This document shows, one piece after another, positions 33,768 through 42,039 of a stretch of DNA of 64,000 nt. This stretch comes from Halorarius litoreus. Lineage in GTDB: Archaea; Halobacteriota; Halobacteria; Halobacteriales; Haloarculaceae. Position 1 is the stretch's first letter; each line of letters opens with the position of its first letter. The DNA lies in NCBI RefSeq assembly GCF_024362405.1, contig NZ_CP101454.1:3534001-3598000 (forward strand). The letters run 5' to 3'. Position numbers and translations under genes: made by a program. The notes under the pieces are model-generated. The model was given only the letters and a program-made list of their open reading frames with translations. It was not told where the DNA came from and did no database searches.

Positions 33768-34181
33768 ATGGCAACCACTACCTCGACAACCGAGACCGAG
33801 CGGCCGCCGAGCACCGTCGTCAACGCACTGCTCGGCGCGGTCGTCGGCGTCGTCTTCGGGTTCATCCCGTTCTCCACCGTCATCGGCGGCGGCATCGCCG
33901 GCTACCTGCAGGGCGCTGACCGCCGAGCCGGCCTCCGCGTCGGCGCGCTCGCTGGCGTGATCATGGCGATTCCGTTCGCGCTGGTCGCGTTCGCCATTCT
34001 CGGCATCGGGACGTTCACCGTGGTGTCGAGCGGCCCCGGCATGCCCGCATCGAGCCCCGGCATCCCGCTGCGGTTCGTCGTGCTCCTGCTCACCCTCGTG
34101 CTGGTCTCCGTCCTCTACACGGTCGGGGGCGCAGCCCTCGGTGGCTACCTCGGCGCCTACCTGAAAGAAGAGCGTTCGTAA
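33768..34181 (+). CDS. DUF5518 membrane protein, second copy
   Basis: A 137-residue paralogue of the gene at 32735. It has the same layout: a short polar N-terminus rich in Thr, LLGAVVGVVFGFIPFSTVIGGGIAGYLQG, GLRVGALAGVIMAIPFALVAF, a loop with Ser/Pro (SSGPGMPASSPGIPL) and a last pair ending GGYLGAYLKEE. It is slightly longer because of the loop. Function unknown. Confidence 0.8.
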   Translation: MATTTSTTETERPPSTVVNALLGAVVGVVFGFIPFSTVIGGGIAGYLQGADRRAGLRVGALAGVIMAIPFALVAFAILGIGTFTVVSSGPGMPASSPGIPLRFVVLLLTLVLVSVLYTVGGAALGGYLGAYLKEERS

Positions 34182-34186
34182 CGCCG

Positions 34187-34191
34187 TTTTT
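34187..34191 (+). terminator. T-run after the second DUF5518 gene
   Basis: GCCGTTTTTCCC lies 6 bases after the stop, in the 33-base gap between two converging genes. It is a simple T-run without a hairpin. Confidence 0.35.
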
Positions 34192-34214
34192 CCCGATTCG
34201 TTCGTCCTCCCGTG

Positions 34215-35258
34215 TCAGCCCATCATCTCGTCGCCGAGCGAGACGACGGGGCAGTTGACCGTCGCCGCGCCCGACGCGAGCTGGTTCGCGGCCATCGCCG
34301 AGTCGAGGTCGGCGACCATCTCGAAGTCCGCGTTGTCGTAGATGTTCACCAGCCAGAGCGGCGAGTACCCCTCGTCGCCCGGAACGGTCGCGACCACGTT
34401 GTGCGTCCGGTCGGTGCCGGACTCGGTCTTGAAGCCCGAGGGCGGCCCGCCACCGTCCTCGCCGGGGTTGACGTTGAACGTGACGTAGATGGGCGACACC
34501 GGGACCGACTCACCACTCGAGGAGAGCGGTGCCTCGCTGAACTCGAAGTACGAGACGACCTGCCCATCGTACCACCCCTCCACGAGTCCGGCGTCGCCGT
34601 CGCCGACGCGCATCGAGGCCGTCGAGCCGTCCGGGACCACCGGACAGTTCACGAGGATATCGGTCTCGGTGATCTCGTAGCCCGCCTCGCGGATGGCGCC
34701 CACGCTCGTCAGGGTGTTCGCCTCGTACGACTCGGGCACCGTCACGGCGTGGACGTGCCAGAAGTCGTTGTACCCCTCGTCGCCCGGCACCACGTCGATG
34801 ACGTTGAGTTGCCCGTCGACGGGCGTGTCTTCGCCCTCGCGGAACAGTACGAAGATGGGTGCCGGCGTCGTCGGCTGGACGTCGAAGTTGTAGTACGAGA
34901 CGTGGCTGCCGTCGGGGCCGAGCCCCTTCGTGATGAACGGCGCCTGGTCGAAGTCCACCGGCTCGTTCGGGCCGGGAAGCCCGTTCTCGTCGGTGCGGAC
35001 CATCAAGGTGCCCGCGGCCTCGCTGAAGCGGTCGACCTCGACGCGCGGGGCCATCTCGGGGTCCGTCGGCGTCCCCTCCATCATCCCGTCGTCGGTCTCG
35101 GTCATTCCGCTGTCCGTCTCCGTCATTCCGCCGTCCGTCTCGGTGTCCGTGTCGACGCCGCCGCCACCGCCGCCGGTGCAGCCGGCCAGCAAGGCCGCAC
35201 CGGTGAGACCGGTCGTCGTCACGAATCGTCGCCGCGTCAGCCTCGGAGTCATGGTCAT
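34215..35258 (-). CDS. Tat lipoprotein with two repeats, haloarchaeal surface protein
   Basis: A 347-residue lipoprotein. The signal LTRRRFVTTTGLTGAALLAGC has twin arginines and a lipobox. A glycine run and a Thr/Glu/Met-rich linker follow. The mature part holds two related halves of about 130 residues: the first has SYYNFDVQPTTPAPIFVLFRE, VIDVVPGDEGYNDFWHVHAVTVP and LVNCPVVPDG; the second has SYFEFSEAPLS, VVATVPGDEGYSPLWLVNIYDN and TVNCPVVSLG. The duplicated VPGDEGY-(D/S)-(F/L)W and VNCPVV motifs suggest two copies of one domain, perhaps ligand- or metal-binding. I cannot name the family. It is convergent with the DUF5518 gene. Confidence 0.78.
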   Translation of the reverse strand: MTMTPRLTRRRFVTTTGLTGAALLAGCTGGGGGGVDTDTETDGGMTETDSGMTETDDGMMEGTPTDPEMAPRVEVDRFSEAAGTLMVRTDENGLPGPNEPVDFDQAPFITKGLGPDGSHVSYYNFDVQPTTPAPIFVLFREGEDTPVDGQLNVIDVVPGDEGYNDFWHVHAVTVPESYEANTLTSVGAIREAGYEITETDILVNCPVVPDGSTASMRVGDGDAGLVEGWYDGQVVSYFEFSEAPLSSSGESVPVSPIYVTFNVNPGEDGGGPPSGFKTESGTDRTHNVVATVPGDEGYSPLWLVNIYDNADFEMVADLDSAMAANQLASGAATVNCPVVSLGDEMMG

Positions 35259-35370
35259 CCGACCGGACGCGAACGGGGTACATCCCAATTTTTCAAGGTC
35301 TCCTCGGGGTTTGGTCGAACAGCTCCCAGGCTCCGGGTCAACTCTCACCAAAATCTCTCTCGGAAGTCGG

Positions 35371-35856
35371 TCAGCGCCGCTTGTAGGTGACGAACGACAG
35401 CGCTTCGCGGTCGTCACGTTCGAGTTCGACCCACGCCTCGCGGTCCCACTCGGGGAAGTGGGTGTCGCCCTCGTGCGACTCGTGGATCTCCGTGAGCACC
35501 AGCCGGTCGGCGCGGTCGAGCAGTTGCTCGTACACCGTCGCGCCACCGACGACGAACACCTCGTCGTCCTCCTCGGCTGCGAGTGCCAGCGCCTCCTCGA
35601 TGGACGCCGCGTGGACCGCGCCCTCGGGGAGGTCGAGGTCCTGCGAGGAGAGCACGACGTTCAGCCGACCCGGGAGCGGTTCACCGAGGCGGGCGACGAT
35701 GGACTCGTAGGTGGTCCGGCCCATCACCACGGGATGACCCATCGTCGTCTCCTTGAAGTGCTTCATGTCCTCGGGGTAGTACCACGGCATCTCCCCTTCG
35801 GAGCCGATGACCCCGTTCTCGGCGACTGCGGCGACGAGCGTTATCGTCGGGCTCAT
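35371..35856 (-). CDS. folA: dihydrofolate reductase
   Basis: A 161-residue enzyme that reduces dihydrofolate to tetrahydrofolate with NADPH. Visible are the N-terminal strand ITLVAAVAENGVIG, the Met20-loop region EGEMPWYYPEDMKHF with the catalytic acidic residue, VVMGRTTYES, LNVVLSS, VFVVGGATVYEQLL and THFPEWD. Its ATG overlaps the stop of thyA by four bases, so the two are translated together. This fits the pathway: thymidylate synthase of the ThyA type makes dihydrofolate, which this enzyme recycles. Confidence 0.95.
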   Translation of the reverse strand: MSPTITLVAAVAENGVIGSEGEMPWYYPEDMKHFKETTMGHPVVMGRTTYESIVARLGEPLPGRLNVVLSSQDLDLPEGAVHAASIEEALALAAEEDDEVFVVGGATVYEQLLDRADRLVLTEIHESHEGDTHFPEWDREAWVELERDDREALSFVTYKRR

Positions 35857-36851
35857 TCGGCGACCGCGAACTCGATACCCGGCGCGGGGTCGTAGCCCGT
35901 GAGCTCGAAGTCCTCGAACGTCAGGTCGTCGAGGGGCTTGTTCGCGATGTCGATGCGCGGTCGCTCGCGGGGCTCGCGCGACAGCTGGGTGAGGAGGCCG
36001 GGAACGTGGTCGTAGCCGTCGCGCTCCTCGGCCGGGGCCGCAGATTCGAGCCAGTCGCGCACATCGCGGTACTCGGCACGGTCGTCTACATCGGTGAGCC
36101 GCGTCTGGAGCGCGTCGAGGTTGTCCGCGTACCACTCGCCGCGGGCACCCTCCCCACAGTAGACGTGGGCGTCGACGACGGTGTGGCCGAACTGCCCGAC
36201 GTCGAGGTCGACGCGCTGGGCGATGGCGTGCGTCAGCAGCGAGTAGGCGGCGATGTTGAACGGGATGCCGAGCGCGATGTCGCCCGAGCGCTGGGTGAGG
36301 TGGGTGTTCAGTCGCCCGTCCTGCACGTTGAACACGAAGGTGTAGTGACACGGTGGGAGCGTCGAGACGGTGGCGTTCGCGGGGTGCCAGGCGTTGACGA
36401 CGATGCGCCGGGAGTTCGGGTTCTCGCGGAGCGTGTCGAGGACGTACGCGAGCTGGTCGAACGTGCCGTCGTCGTTCAGCCAGCGATGGTCGTCGTCGGG
36501 CCACGACTCGCCCGGCAAGCGAGCGTCGCCCTCGGGGACGGGGTAGCGCCGCCAGAACCGCCCGTATGCGGTGTCGAGGTGGCCGTCGGCGTCGGCCCAC
36601 GCGTCCCAGATACCGGTCTCCTCGCGCAGGGTCCGGATATGCTCCTCGCCGGAGAGATACCAGACGAGTTCGTGGATGAGCGAGTTCCAGCGGAACCCCG
36701 AGAGGTCCTTCGTCGTGAGGAGCGGGAACCCCTCGGCGAGGTCGACGGTGTAGTGCCGCGAGAAGCCCGAGACGGTGTCCACGCCCGTCCGGTTCGGCTT
36801 GTACGTCCCGGAGGAGAGCACGCCGGCGACGAGGTCGAGATACTGCTGCAT
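35853..36851 (-). CDS. thyA: thymidylate synthase (ThyA type)
   Basis: A 332-residue enzyme that methylates dUMP to dTMP using methylene-tetrahydrofolate. The motifs run in order: NRTGVDTVSGFSRHY, FPLLTTKDLSGFRWNSLIHELVWYLSG, the catalytic cysteine in LPPCHYTFVFNV, the dUMP phosphate and base region LTQRSGDIALGIPFNIAAYSLL and the final HVY and YDPAP segments. It contains a lineage insertion near the C-terminus (about residues 225-275). The ATG at 36851 begins the conserved QQYLDLVAGVL helix. It overlaps folA by four bases. Confidence 0.95.
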   Translation of the reverse strand: MQQYLDLVAGVLSSGTYKPNRTGVDTVSGFSRHYTVDLAEGFPLLTTKDLSGFRWNSLIHELVWYLSGEEHIRTLREETGIWDAWADADGHLDTAYGRFWRRYPVPEGDARLPGESWPDDDHRWLNDDGTFDQLAYVLDTLRENPNSRRIVVNAWHPANATVSTLPPCHYTFVFNVQDGRLNTHLTQRSGDIALGIPFNIAAYSLLTHAIAQRVDLDVGQFGHTVVDAHVYCGEGARGEWYADNLDALQTRLTDVDDRAEYRDVRDWLESAAPAEERDGYDHVPGLLTQLSREPRERPRIDIANKPLDDLTFEDFELTGYDPAPGIEFAVAE

Positions 36852-36934
36852 CTGTTGTCTTGAGGGGGTGAGCGAGGGCACATAATCGTTCCGCGAGCGG
36901 GGCGCTTTTCGCGGGGGGCACTCTCGTATGTGGT

Positions 36935-37738
36935 ATGCCAGGTGAGATGCCGCGACTCGGCCTCGGGACGTACGAACAGACCGACCCGGACGTCTGTGCT
37001 GCGAGCGTCGAGACCGCACTGAACCTCGGGTACCGACACGTCGACACCGCACAGGGCTACGACAACGAGGCAGCCGTCGGCGAGGGGATCGAACGCGCCG
37101 ACGTCGACCGTGAGGACGTGTTCCTCGCGACGAAGCTCACGCCCGAGAACCTCGCGTACGACGACGTCGTCCACTCGACGAAAGCGTCGATGGACCGACT
37201 CGGCGTCGACCGTATCGACCTGCTGTACGTCCACTGGCCGCTGTCCGCCTACGACCCTGCGGACACCTTGCCCGCGCTCGACGAGCTCCGAGATCGGGGG
37301 TGGATCGACCACGTCGGACTCTCGAACTTCCTGCCCGAGCAACTGGACGAGGCCCGCGACCACCTCGACAGCCCTATCTTCGCCCACCAGGTCGAGTGCC
37401 ACCCACTCTTCCAGCAGGACGAACTTCGCGAGTACGCCCGGGAGGACGACCACTGGCTCGTCGCCTACTCGCCGCTCGGGAAAGCCGAAATCTTCGACCA
37501 CCCGGTCATCGCAGCCGTCGCCGAGAGCCACGACCTGCCGCCCGCACAGGTCTGTCTCGCGTGGCTGCTCTCGAAGGACGAGGTCGCCCCGATTCCGAAA
37601 GCGACCGGCGACCACATCGCGGAGAACTTCGGGGCACTGGACGCGACGCTCTCCGAGGAGGCCATAGAGCGCATCGACGAGATCGAAGCAGAACAGCGAA
37701 AGGTCGACTTCGAGGCGGCTCCCTGGAACCAGCACTGA
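36935..37738 (+). CDS. aldo/keto reductase
   Basis: A 267-residue NADPH-dependent TIM-barrel reductase. The catalytic tetrad is visible: Asp in HVDTAQGYDNE, Tyr in the same motif, Lys in LATKLTPEN and His in LYVHWPL. The cofactor end has SPLGKAE and IPKATGDHIAENF. It is slightly short, as many prokaryotic 2,5-diketo-D-gluconate-reductase-like members are. The substrate cannot be told. A TATA-like GCTTTTCG about 28 bases before the ATG at 36935 supports this start. It diverges from thyA. Confidence 0.92.
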   Translation: MPGEMPRLGLGTYEQTDPDVCAASVETALNLGYRHVDTAQGYDNEAAVGEGIERADVDREDVFLATKLTPENLAYDDVVHSTKASMDRLGVDRIDLLYVHWPLSAYDPADTLPALDELRDRGWIDHVGLSNFLPEQLDEARDHLDSPIFAHQVECHPLFQQDELREYAREDDHWLVAYSPLGKAEIFDHPVIAAVAESHDLPPAQVCLAWLLSKDEVAPIPKATGDHIAENFGALDATLSEEAIERIDEIEAEQRKVDFEAAPWNQH

Positions 37739-37787
37739 CGCGACTCGGTAGCTGAACCCGAGTGCGTGCCATTTTCTGTCAATGCGA

Positions 37788-37798
37788 GTATATTTTCG
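37788..37798 (+). promoter_or_regulatory. TATA box upstream of the exported protein at 37819
   Basis: GTATATTTTCG is centred about 27 bases before the ATG at 37819. It fits a leaderless transcript and supports that ATG. Confidence 0.6.
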
Positions 37799-37818
37799 CA
37801 GAGCACGTACTCCGTCGT

Positions 37819-38460
37819 ATGAACCGTGTCCCTCCTGTCGCGCTCGTCGTCGCGCTCGTGTTCACCGTTCTCGTCGGGAGTGCGTTCTCGTTCGCTGACT
37901 TCGGTGCCACCCAGAGTGCCACCAGCGTCCAGTCCGGCGTGTCGACGTCGTCGATCGGTGACGAGACGGTCGACCTCTCGGGCGGCCTCTACGTCTTCGT
38001 CGCGGGAGACGACCCCGCCGACCGGGAGTTCGCCACGGCTCTCGTCGACGAGCTCCGGGCACGCGGGGTCGACGCGGAGGAGGTCACGGAGCTCCGAGAG
38101 CAGTTCGACCGCCCCGTCATCCTCGTCGGCCACGAGGTGTGGCGACTGGACTACACGCCGGTCCGGGCCGACGCGACCGTCGACTGGCAGTTCCTCTACG
38201 TCCAGTCGGGGACGCTCACGCAGTTCGGGAGTTCGACCCCGTGGGACGACGACTTCACGCCTACCAGACTGCTCGAACGGCTCGCAGCTGACGACTTCAG
38301 GCCGATCATCCTCTCGAACGAAACGACCGTCGTCGTCGACGGCCATTTCACGCTGACCGACGAGACGACGGGCGTGTTGTCGTTGCCGCACTACGACCGC
38401 CACGTTCGGGACGCCGTCGCGGTAGCGACCGTCGATGCGTTGCTCCCCGACAGCCGCTGA
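37819..38460 (+). CDS. exported or membrane-anchored protein, hypothetical
   Basis: A 213-residue protein with an N-terminal hydrophobic segment (VALVVALVFTVLVGSAFSF) that is a signal peptide or anchor. The rest is an acidic alpha/beta domain: GGLYVFVAGDDPADREFATALVDELRARGVDAEEVTEL, then PVILVGHEVWRLDYTPVRADATVDWQFLYV and a C-terminal helix. The first strand-helix-strand unit looks like a flavodoxin- or Rossmann-like fold, but no family is recognised. A TATA box supports the start. Confidence 0.7.
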   Translation: MNRVPPVALVVALVFTVLVGSAFSFADFGATQSATSVQSGVSTSSIGDETVDLSGGLYVFVAGDDPADREFATALVDELRARGVDAEEVTELREQFDRPVILVGHEVWRLDYTPVRADATVDWQFLYVQSGTLTQFGSSTPWDDDFTPTRLLERLAADDFRPIILSNETTVVVDGHFTLTDETTGVLSLPHYDRHVRDAVAVATVDALLPDSR

Positions 38461-38504
38461 GCCATCGGCCCGTCGCGTTCTGTCACTGCACTCGAGTCAC
38501 TCCG

Positions 38505-39669
38505 TCACCGTTCGTCGGCAGGAATCGCCCGCGAGATGACGACCGCGCCCTCGGTCGTGCCGTCGTCGGTGACCAGCGCGGAGATGTCGAGCTCCGAGCG
38601 GACCGGTCCAACCGTGGTTTCGATGTCGAAACGCACCCGTTCGTTCCTCGACCGCTCCTCGAGAACGTTCGTGAGCGCCGTGATGAACAGGTCGCGGGCA
38701 GCCTCATCCTCGATCATTTCCTCGGTCAACTCTCGGACGTCGGTTCCCTCGATCGCCGACCGGGGGACACCGGCGTAGTCGATCGACGCCCGATTGACCA
38801 GCGTGACGTGGAACGACTGGTCGACCGTGTACGCGACGTCCGACATGTTCTCGACGATGGCCGCGTACTGGCGGAGCGTTCGCTCGCGGGCTTTCCGCGC
38901 CGTGATGTCTCGCGTGTAGGCGACGACGCCGTGCACGTCGGGGTCATCACGGAGGATCTTCCCCCGGTTCTCGACCCAGACCCACGTGCCGTCGGCGTGT
39001 CTGAGTCGAATGTCCCTCGGCGCTGCCTCCGCTGCACCCGCGAGCAAGTCGGTGAACTGTGCCCACATCTCGTCCGTGTCGTCGGGGTGGATGTAGTCGA
39101 ACGCGTGTGTTCCGAGGAGGGCGTCGGCCGTGTAGCCAAGGAGCGGTTCGATCGCCGGAGAGACGTAGGTGAACGTGCCGGTGTCGTCGACGACGGTGAT
39201 GAGGTCAACCGCATCTTCGATGAGTTTCGTGAACCGTCGCCGTGTCGCGGCGGTCTGCTGTTCCGCACGGAACCCCTCGACGAGGTTCGCGATGCGGTTG
39301 GCCAGCACCGTGTATCGCTCCGTGCCGGTCCCCTTCTGGAGGTAGTCGCTCACACCCTACACCCTCGGAGATGGCCGCCGAAGCGATCTCTTCGCTTCCC
39401 TGTGCGGTGAACAGGACGAACGGTAGGTCGGGGAACTCCGTACGGACGGCTCGAAGGAACGCCAGCCCGTCCATCTCGGGCATATCGTAGTCGCTGACGA
39501 TGCAGTCGATCTCCTCGGTGGCGAGGCGGTCGAGGCCCGCGGACGCGCTCTGTTCAGTGAGGACTGTCAGTGCCTCGGATTCACGTTCGAGGAACGCCCG
39601 TGCCATGTCGACGAACCCCGGTTCGTCGTCGACGTGGAGTACCGTGATGCCTCCAGCGGCCACCCACAT
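38505..39669 (-). pseudogene. receiver-PAS-PAS sensor gene, frameshifted by a 7-base tandem duplication
   Basis: Read on the minus strand, the first part (from 39669) encodes a response-regulator receiver domain: acidic pair in VLHVDDEPGF, phospho-acceptor Asp in CIVSDYDMPEMDG, and FVLFTAQGSEE. At ISEG the frame breaks. In the other frame the same protein continues with SDYLQKGTGTERY, which holds the conserved receiver Lys, then two PAS domains (LIEDAVDLITVVDDTGTFTYVS, RDITARKARE; second to the end). No histidine-kinase domain follows. ACACCCT is repeated twice at 39352-39365 (plus strand); removing one copy restores EGVSDYLQKG. The downstream frame could start from GTG at 39353. Confidence 0.85.
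39352..39365. repeat. perfect 7-base tandem duplication causing a frameshift
   Basis: ACACCCT occurs twice in a row. Seven is not a multiple of three, so the second copy shifts the reading frame inside the receiver domain. Confidence 0.9.
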
Positions 39670-39805
39670 AGTACGGCGGCCGAGTATTATTAATTATCCG
39701 CCGACGTTATCTGGAAGAGATATTACCGAATGCGACCCTGACTCGATGACCCGTCAGTTCTGGACGGGGGAGAGGGCTTTTGACCCCGGCGGCTGTGCCC
39801 CTGCT

Positions 39806-40141
39806 ATGGCATACACGACCGCCAGCACCGACGATATCGACTCGGTCGTTCCCGAAGAGTGGGGTGGGATGTGGTTCTTCCGCAACGCGCTCGGCTGTGA
39901 GCAAGTGGGACTCACGCTCCTCGAACTCGAACCCGGAGGGAAGGGCAAACAGCACAGCCACGAGGGGACCGACCACGAGGAGGTGTATCTCGTCGTGGCC
40001 GGCGAGTTGACGGTCGAACTCGACGACGAGACGCTCACGCTCGGCGACGGCGAGGCTGTCCGTGTCGACCCGGGGACGACACGCCAGCTGTTCAACCGGG
40101 GTGACGACCGGCTCCGGGTCGTCATCGCCGGAGCACCCTGA
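39806..40141 (+). CDS. cupin-domain protein
   Basis: A 111-residue single cupin. The two cupin motifs are visible: GKQHSHEGTDHEEVYLVVAGELTVEL (metal-binding His, His and Glu) and GEAVRVDPGTTRQLFNRGDDRLRVVIAG. The second motif has no histidine where many cupins have one (PGTTRQ), so metal binding may be altered. Such proteins are isomerases, dioxygenases or sugar-binding; none can be chosen. The ATG at 39806 is preceded by a TATA-like CTTTTGA at about 28 bases. Confidence 0.82.
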   Translation: MAYTTASTDDIDSVVPEEWGGMWFFRNALGCEQVGLTLLELEPGGKGKQHSHEGTDHEEVYLVVAGELTVELDDETLTLGDGEAVRVDPGTTRQLFNRGDDRLRVVIAGAP

Positions 40142-40149
40142 TTTTTCAC
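40140..40149 (+). promoter_or_regulatory. T-rich element: TATA-like site of the SLC13-RCK gene, perhaps also terminator of the cupin gene
   Basis: GATTTTTCAC overlaps the cupin stop codon and lies about 27 bases before the ATG at 40171. Confidence 0.45.
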
Positions 40150-40170
40150 TCCCCCCTTCCATCCCTGGGT

Positions 40171-42000
40171 ATGCCGCCGGTCACGTCGGGGATGCTCGTC
40201 GTCTTCGCCCTCATCTTTCTCGCGTTGCTCATGTTCGTCACGGAGTGGCTCCCACCCGACATGACGGCGCTCGCCGTACTCGTCGGGCTCGTCGTGCTCC
40301 AGCCGTTCACCGGAGTACCACTGGAAGCAGCACTCTCGGGGTTTGCCTCACCGGCCGTCCTCACCATCCTCGCGATGTACGCCCTCTCGGAGGGCGTCCG
40401 CAAGACGGGGCTCGTCGAGCGGCTAGGCGCGTATCTCGCAAAGGTGACCCGTGGCAGCGAGCGCCGGCTGCTCGGTGCGACCGTCGGGACGACCGGCATC
40501 GCCGCCGGGTTCATCAACAACACCCCCGTCGTCGCCGTGTTCATCCCGATGATTCGCGGCCTCGCGGACGACGCGGGCGTCTCCCCCTCGAAGCTCCTGT
40601 TGCCGCTCTCGTACGCAGCGATGCTCGGCGGGACGCTCACGCTCGTCGGGACGGCGACGAACCTTCTCGCGTCGGACTTCGCGCGGGAGATCCCGGGGCG
40701 TGGCCCCATCGGGATGTTCGAGTTCACCGCATTGGGCGTCATCGTCCTCCTCGTGGGCGGGTTCTACCTGTTGACGGTGGGAAGGCGGCTCACGCCCGCT
40801 CGGGTCATCCCTCGCGCCGACCCCGCGGACTTCGACCTCGACGACCACCTCCGCCGGCTCCGGGTGCGCGAGGAATCACCGCTCGTCGGAATGCCCGCCG
40901 AAGACGCCGTCGCGGCGTTCCGTGCTGCCGAAGAGTTCGACGTCCACCTCATCCACGTCACCAACGAAGAGGAGGGGACGACGCTGGCGGCCACGACCGA
41001 CCAGATGCTCGTCCCCGGCGACACGCTCGTCGTCCGCTCGACGCTCCAGGACGTCAACCGCCTCGCCGAAGCGTACGACCTCCAGCAGCTCTCCCGCGAG
41101 GAGGTGACGGCGCTCGACCTCGACCGTGCCGGCGAGCTGCTGACGGCCGTGGTGCCACAGGACTCCGATTTCGCGAACCGCAAGCTGGGCTCGCTCCGAC
41201 TCCAGAACGTCTTCGACACGACCGTCCTCGCGGTTCGCCGCGAGGGTGAGTCCATCACTCGCGACCTCGACGACCTCGTGTTGGGCGTCGGTGACACCCT
41301 GTTGCTCCAGACCACCGCGCGCAACGCCGAGTACTTCGCCGACGAGGGGCATCTACTCGTCACCGACGTGCTTCGAGCGCCCGAAGCTGCGGACGGCCCC
41401 CCCGAACTCTCCGAGAAGACGCCGCTCGCGCTCGGAATCCTCGGGGGCGTGCTCGCGGTCTCCGCGCTCGGCCTCCTGCCCGTCGTCATCGCGGCGCTCG
41501 GCGGCGTCGTCCTCATGGTCGCCACCGGCTGTCTCTCGACGACCGAAGCGTACGACGCCGTCTCGTGGAACGTCGTGTTCCTGCTCGCGGGCATCCTTCC
41601 GCTCGGCGTCGCGATGCAGGCGACCGGTGGCTCGGCGCTCGTCGCCGACCTGCTGAGCGACCTCGCGGCGACGCTCCCGCCGGTCGCGGCGCTCGCGGTC
41701 GTGTATCTCGCCACCGCAGTCGCGGCGAGCATTATCACGCCCGTCGCCGCCGTAGTCTTGTTGGCACCCATCGCCATCGACACCGCCGCGCAGGTCGGTG
41801 CCGACGGCTTCGCGTTCCTGCTCGCGGTGACGTTCGCCGCCAGCGGCGCGTTCCTCACCCCCATCGGCTACCAGACGAACCTGATGGTGTACGGCCCCGG
41901 CGGCTACAAGTTCACCGACTACTTCCGCGTCGGCGCGCCGCTCCAGTTGCTCCTGGCAGTGGTGGTGCCGTTCGGCATCCTGTTCCTGTTCGGGGTGTGA
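40171..42000 (+). CDS. SLC13/DASS family transporter with two TrkA-C (RCK-C) domains
   Basis: A 609-residue permease. The N-terminal membrane part includes the re-entrant region FINNTPVVAVFIPMI and GTLTLVGTATNLLAS; the C-terminal part repeats the pattern with SIITPVAAVVLLAPIA and GAFLTPIGYQTNLMVYGPGGYKF. Between them (about 220-410) two TrkA-C domains are inserted: the first from LRVREESPLVGM to LVVRSTLQDV, the second from LLTAVVPQDSDF to LLLQTT. This layout marks the divalent-anion/sodium symporter branch often annotated for sulfate, phosphate or dicarboxylate. RCK-C domains usually regulate transport by binding a ligand. The substrate is unknown. Confidence 0.88.
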   Translation: MPPVTSGMLVVFALIFLALLMFVTEWLPPDMTALAVLVGLVVLQPFTGVPLEAALSGFASPAVLTILAMYALSEGVRKTGLVERLGAYLAKVTRGSERRLLGATVGTTGIAAGFINNTPVVAVFIPMIRGLADDAGVSPSKLLLPLSYAAMLGGTLTLVGTATNLLASDFAREIPGRGPIGMFEFTALGVIVLLVGGFYLLTVGRRLTPARVIPRADPADFDLDDHLRRLRVREESPLVGMPAEDAVAAFRAAEEFDVHLIHVTNEEEGTTLAATTDQMLVPGDTLVVRSTLQDVNRLAEAYDLQQLSREEVTALDLDRAGELLTAVVPQDSDFANRKLGSLRLQNVFDTTVLAVRREGESITRDLDDLVLGVGDTLLLQTTARNAEYFADEGHLLVTDVLRAPEAADGPPELSEKTPLALGILGGVLAVSALGLLPVVIAALGGVVLMVATGCLSTTEAYDAVSWNVVFLLAGILPLGVAMQATGGSALVADLLSDLAATLPPVAALAVVYLATAVAASIITPVAAVVLLAPIAIDTAAQVGADGFAFLLAVTFAASGAFLTPIGYQTNLMVYGPGGYKFTDYFRVGAPLQLLLAVVVPFGILFLFGV

Positions 42001-42008
42001 GCGGGCGC

Positions 42009-42014
42009 TTTTTT
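42009..42014 (+). promoter_or_regulatory. T6 run between the SLC13-RCK and MscS genes
   Basis: GCGCTTTTTTCC lies 9 bases after one stop and about 28 bases before the next start at 42040. It could be a terminator, a TATA-like element, or both. Confidence 0.4.
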
Positions 42015-42039
42015 CCCCGGTCGAAACGCACCCTCGGTC

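Noticed and set aside
38505-39353. Independent PAS-only gene starting at GTG 39353
   Set aside because: Its first residues (SDYLQKGTG) are the end of a receiver domain whose beginning is in the upstream frame, so it is the second half of a broken gene.
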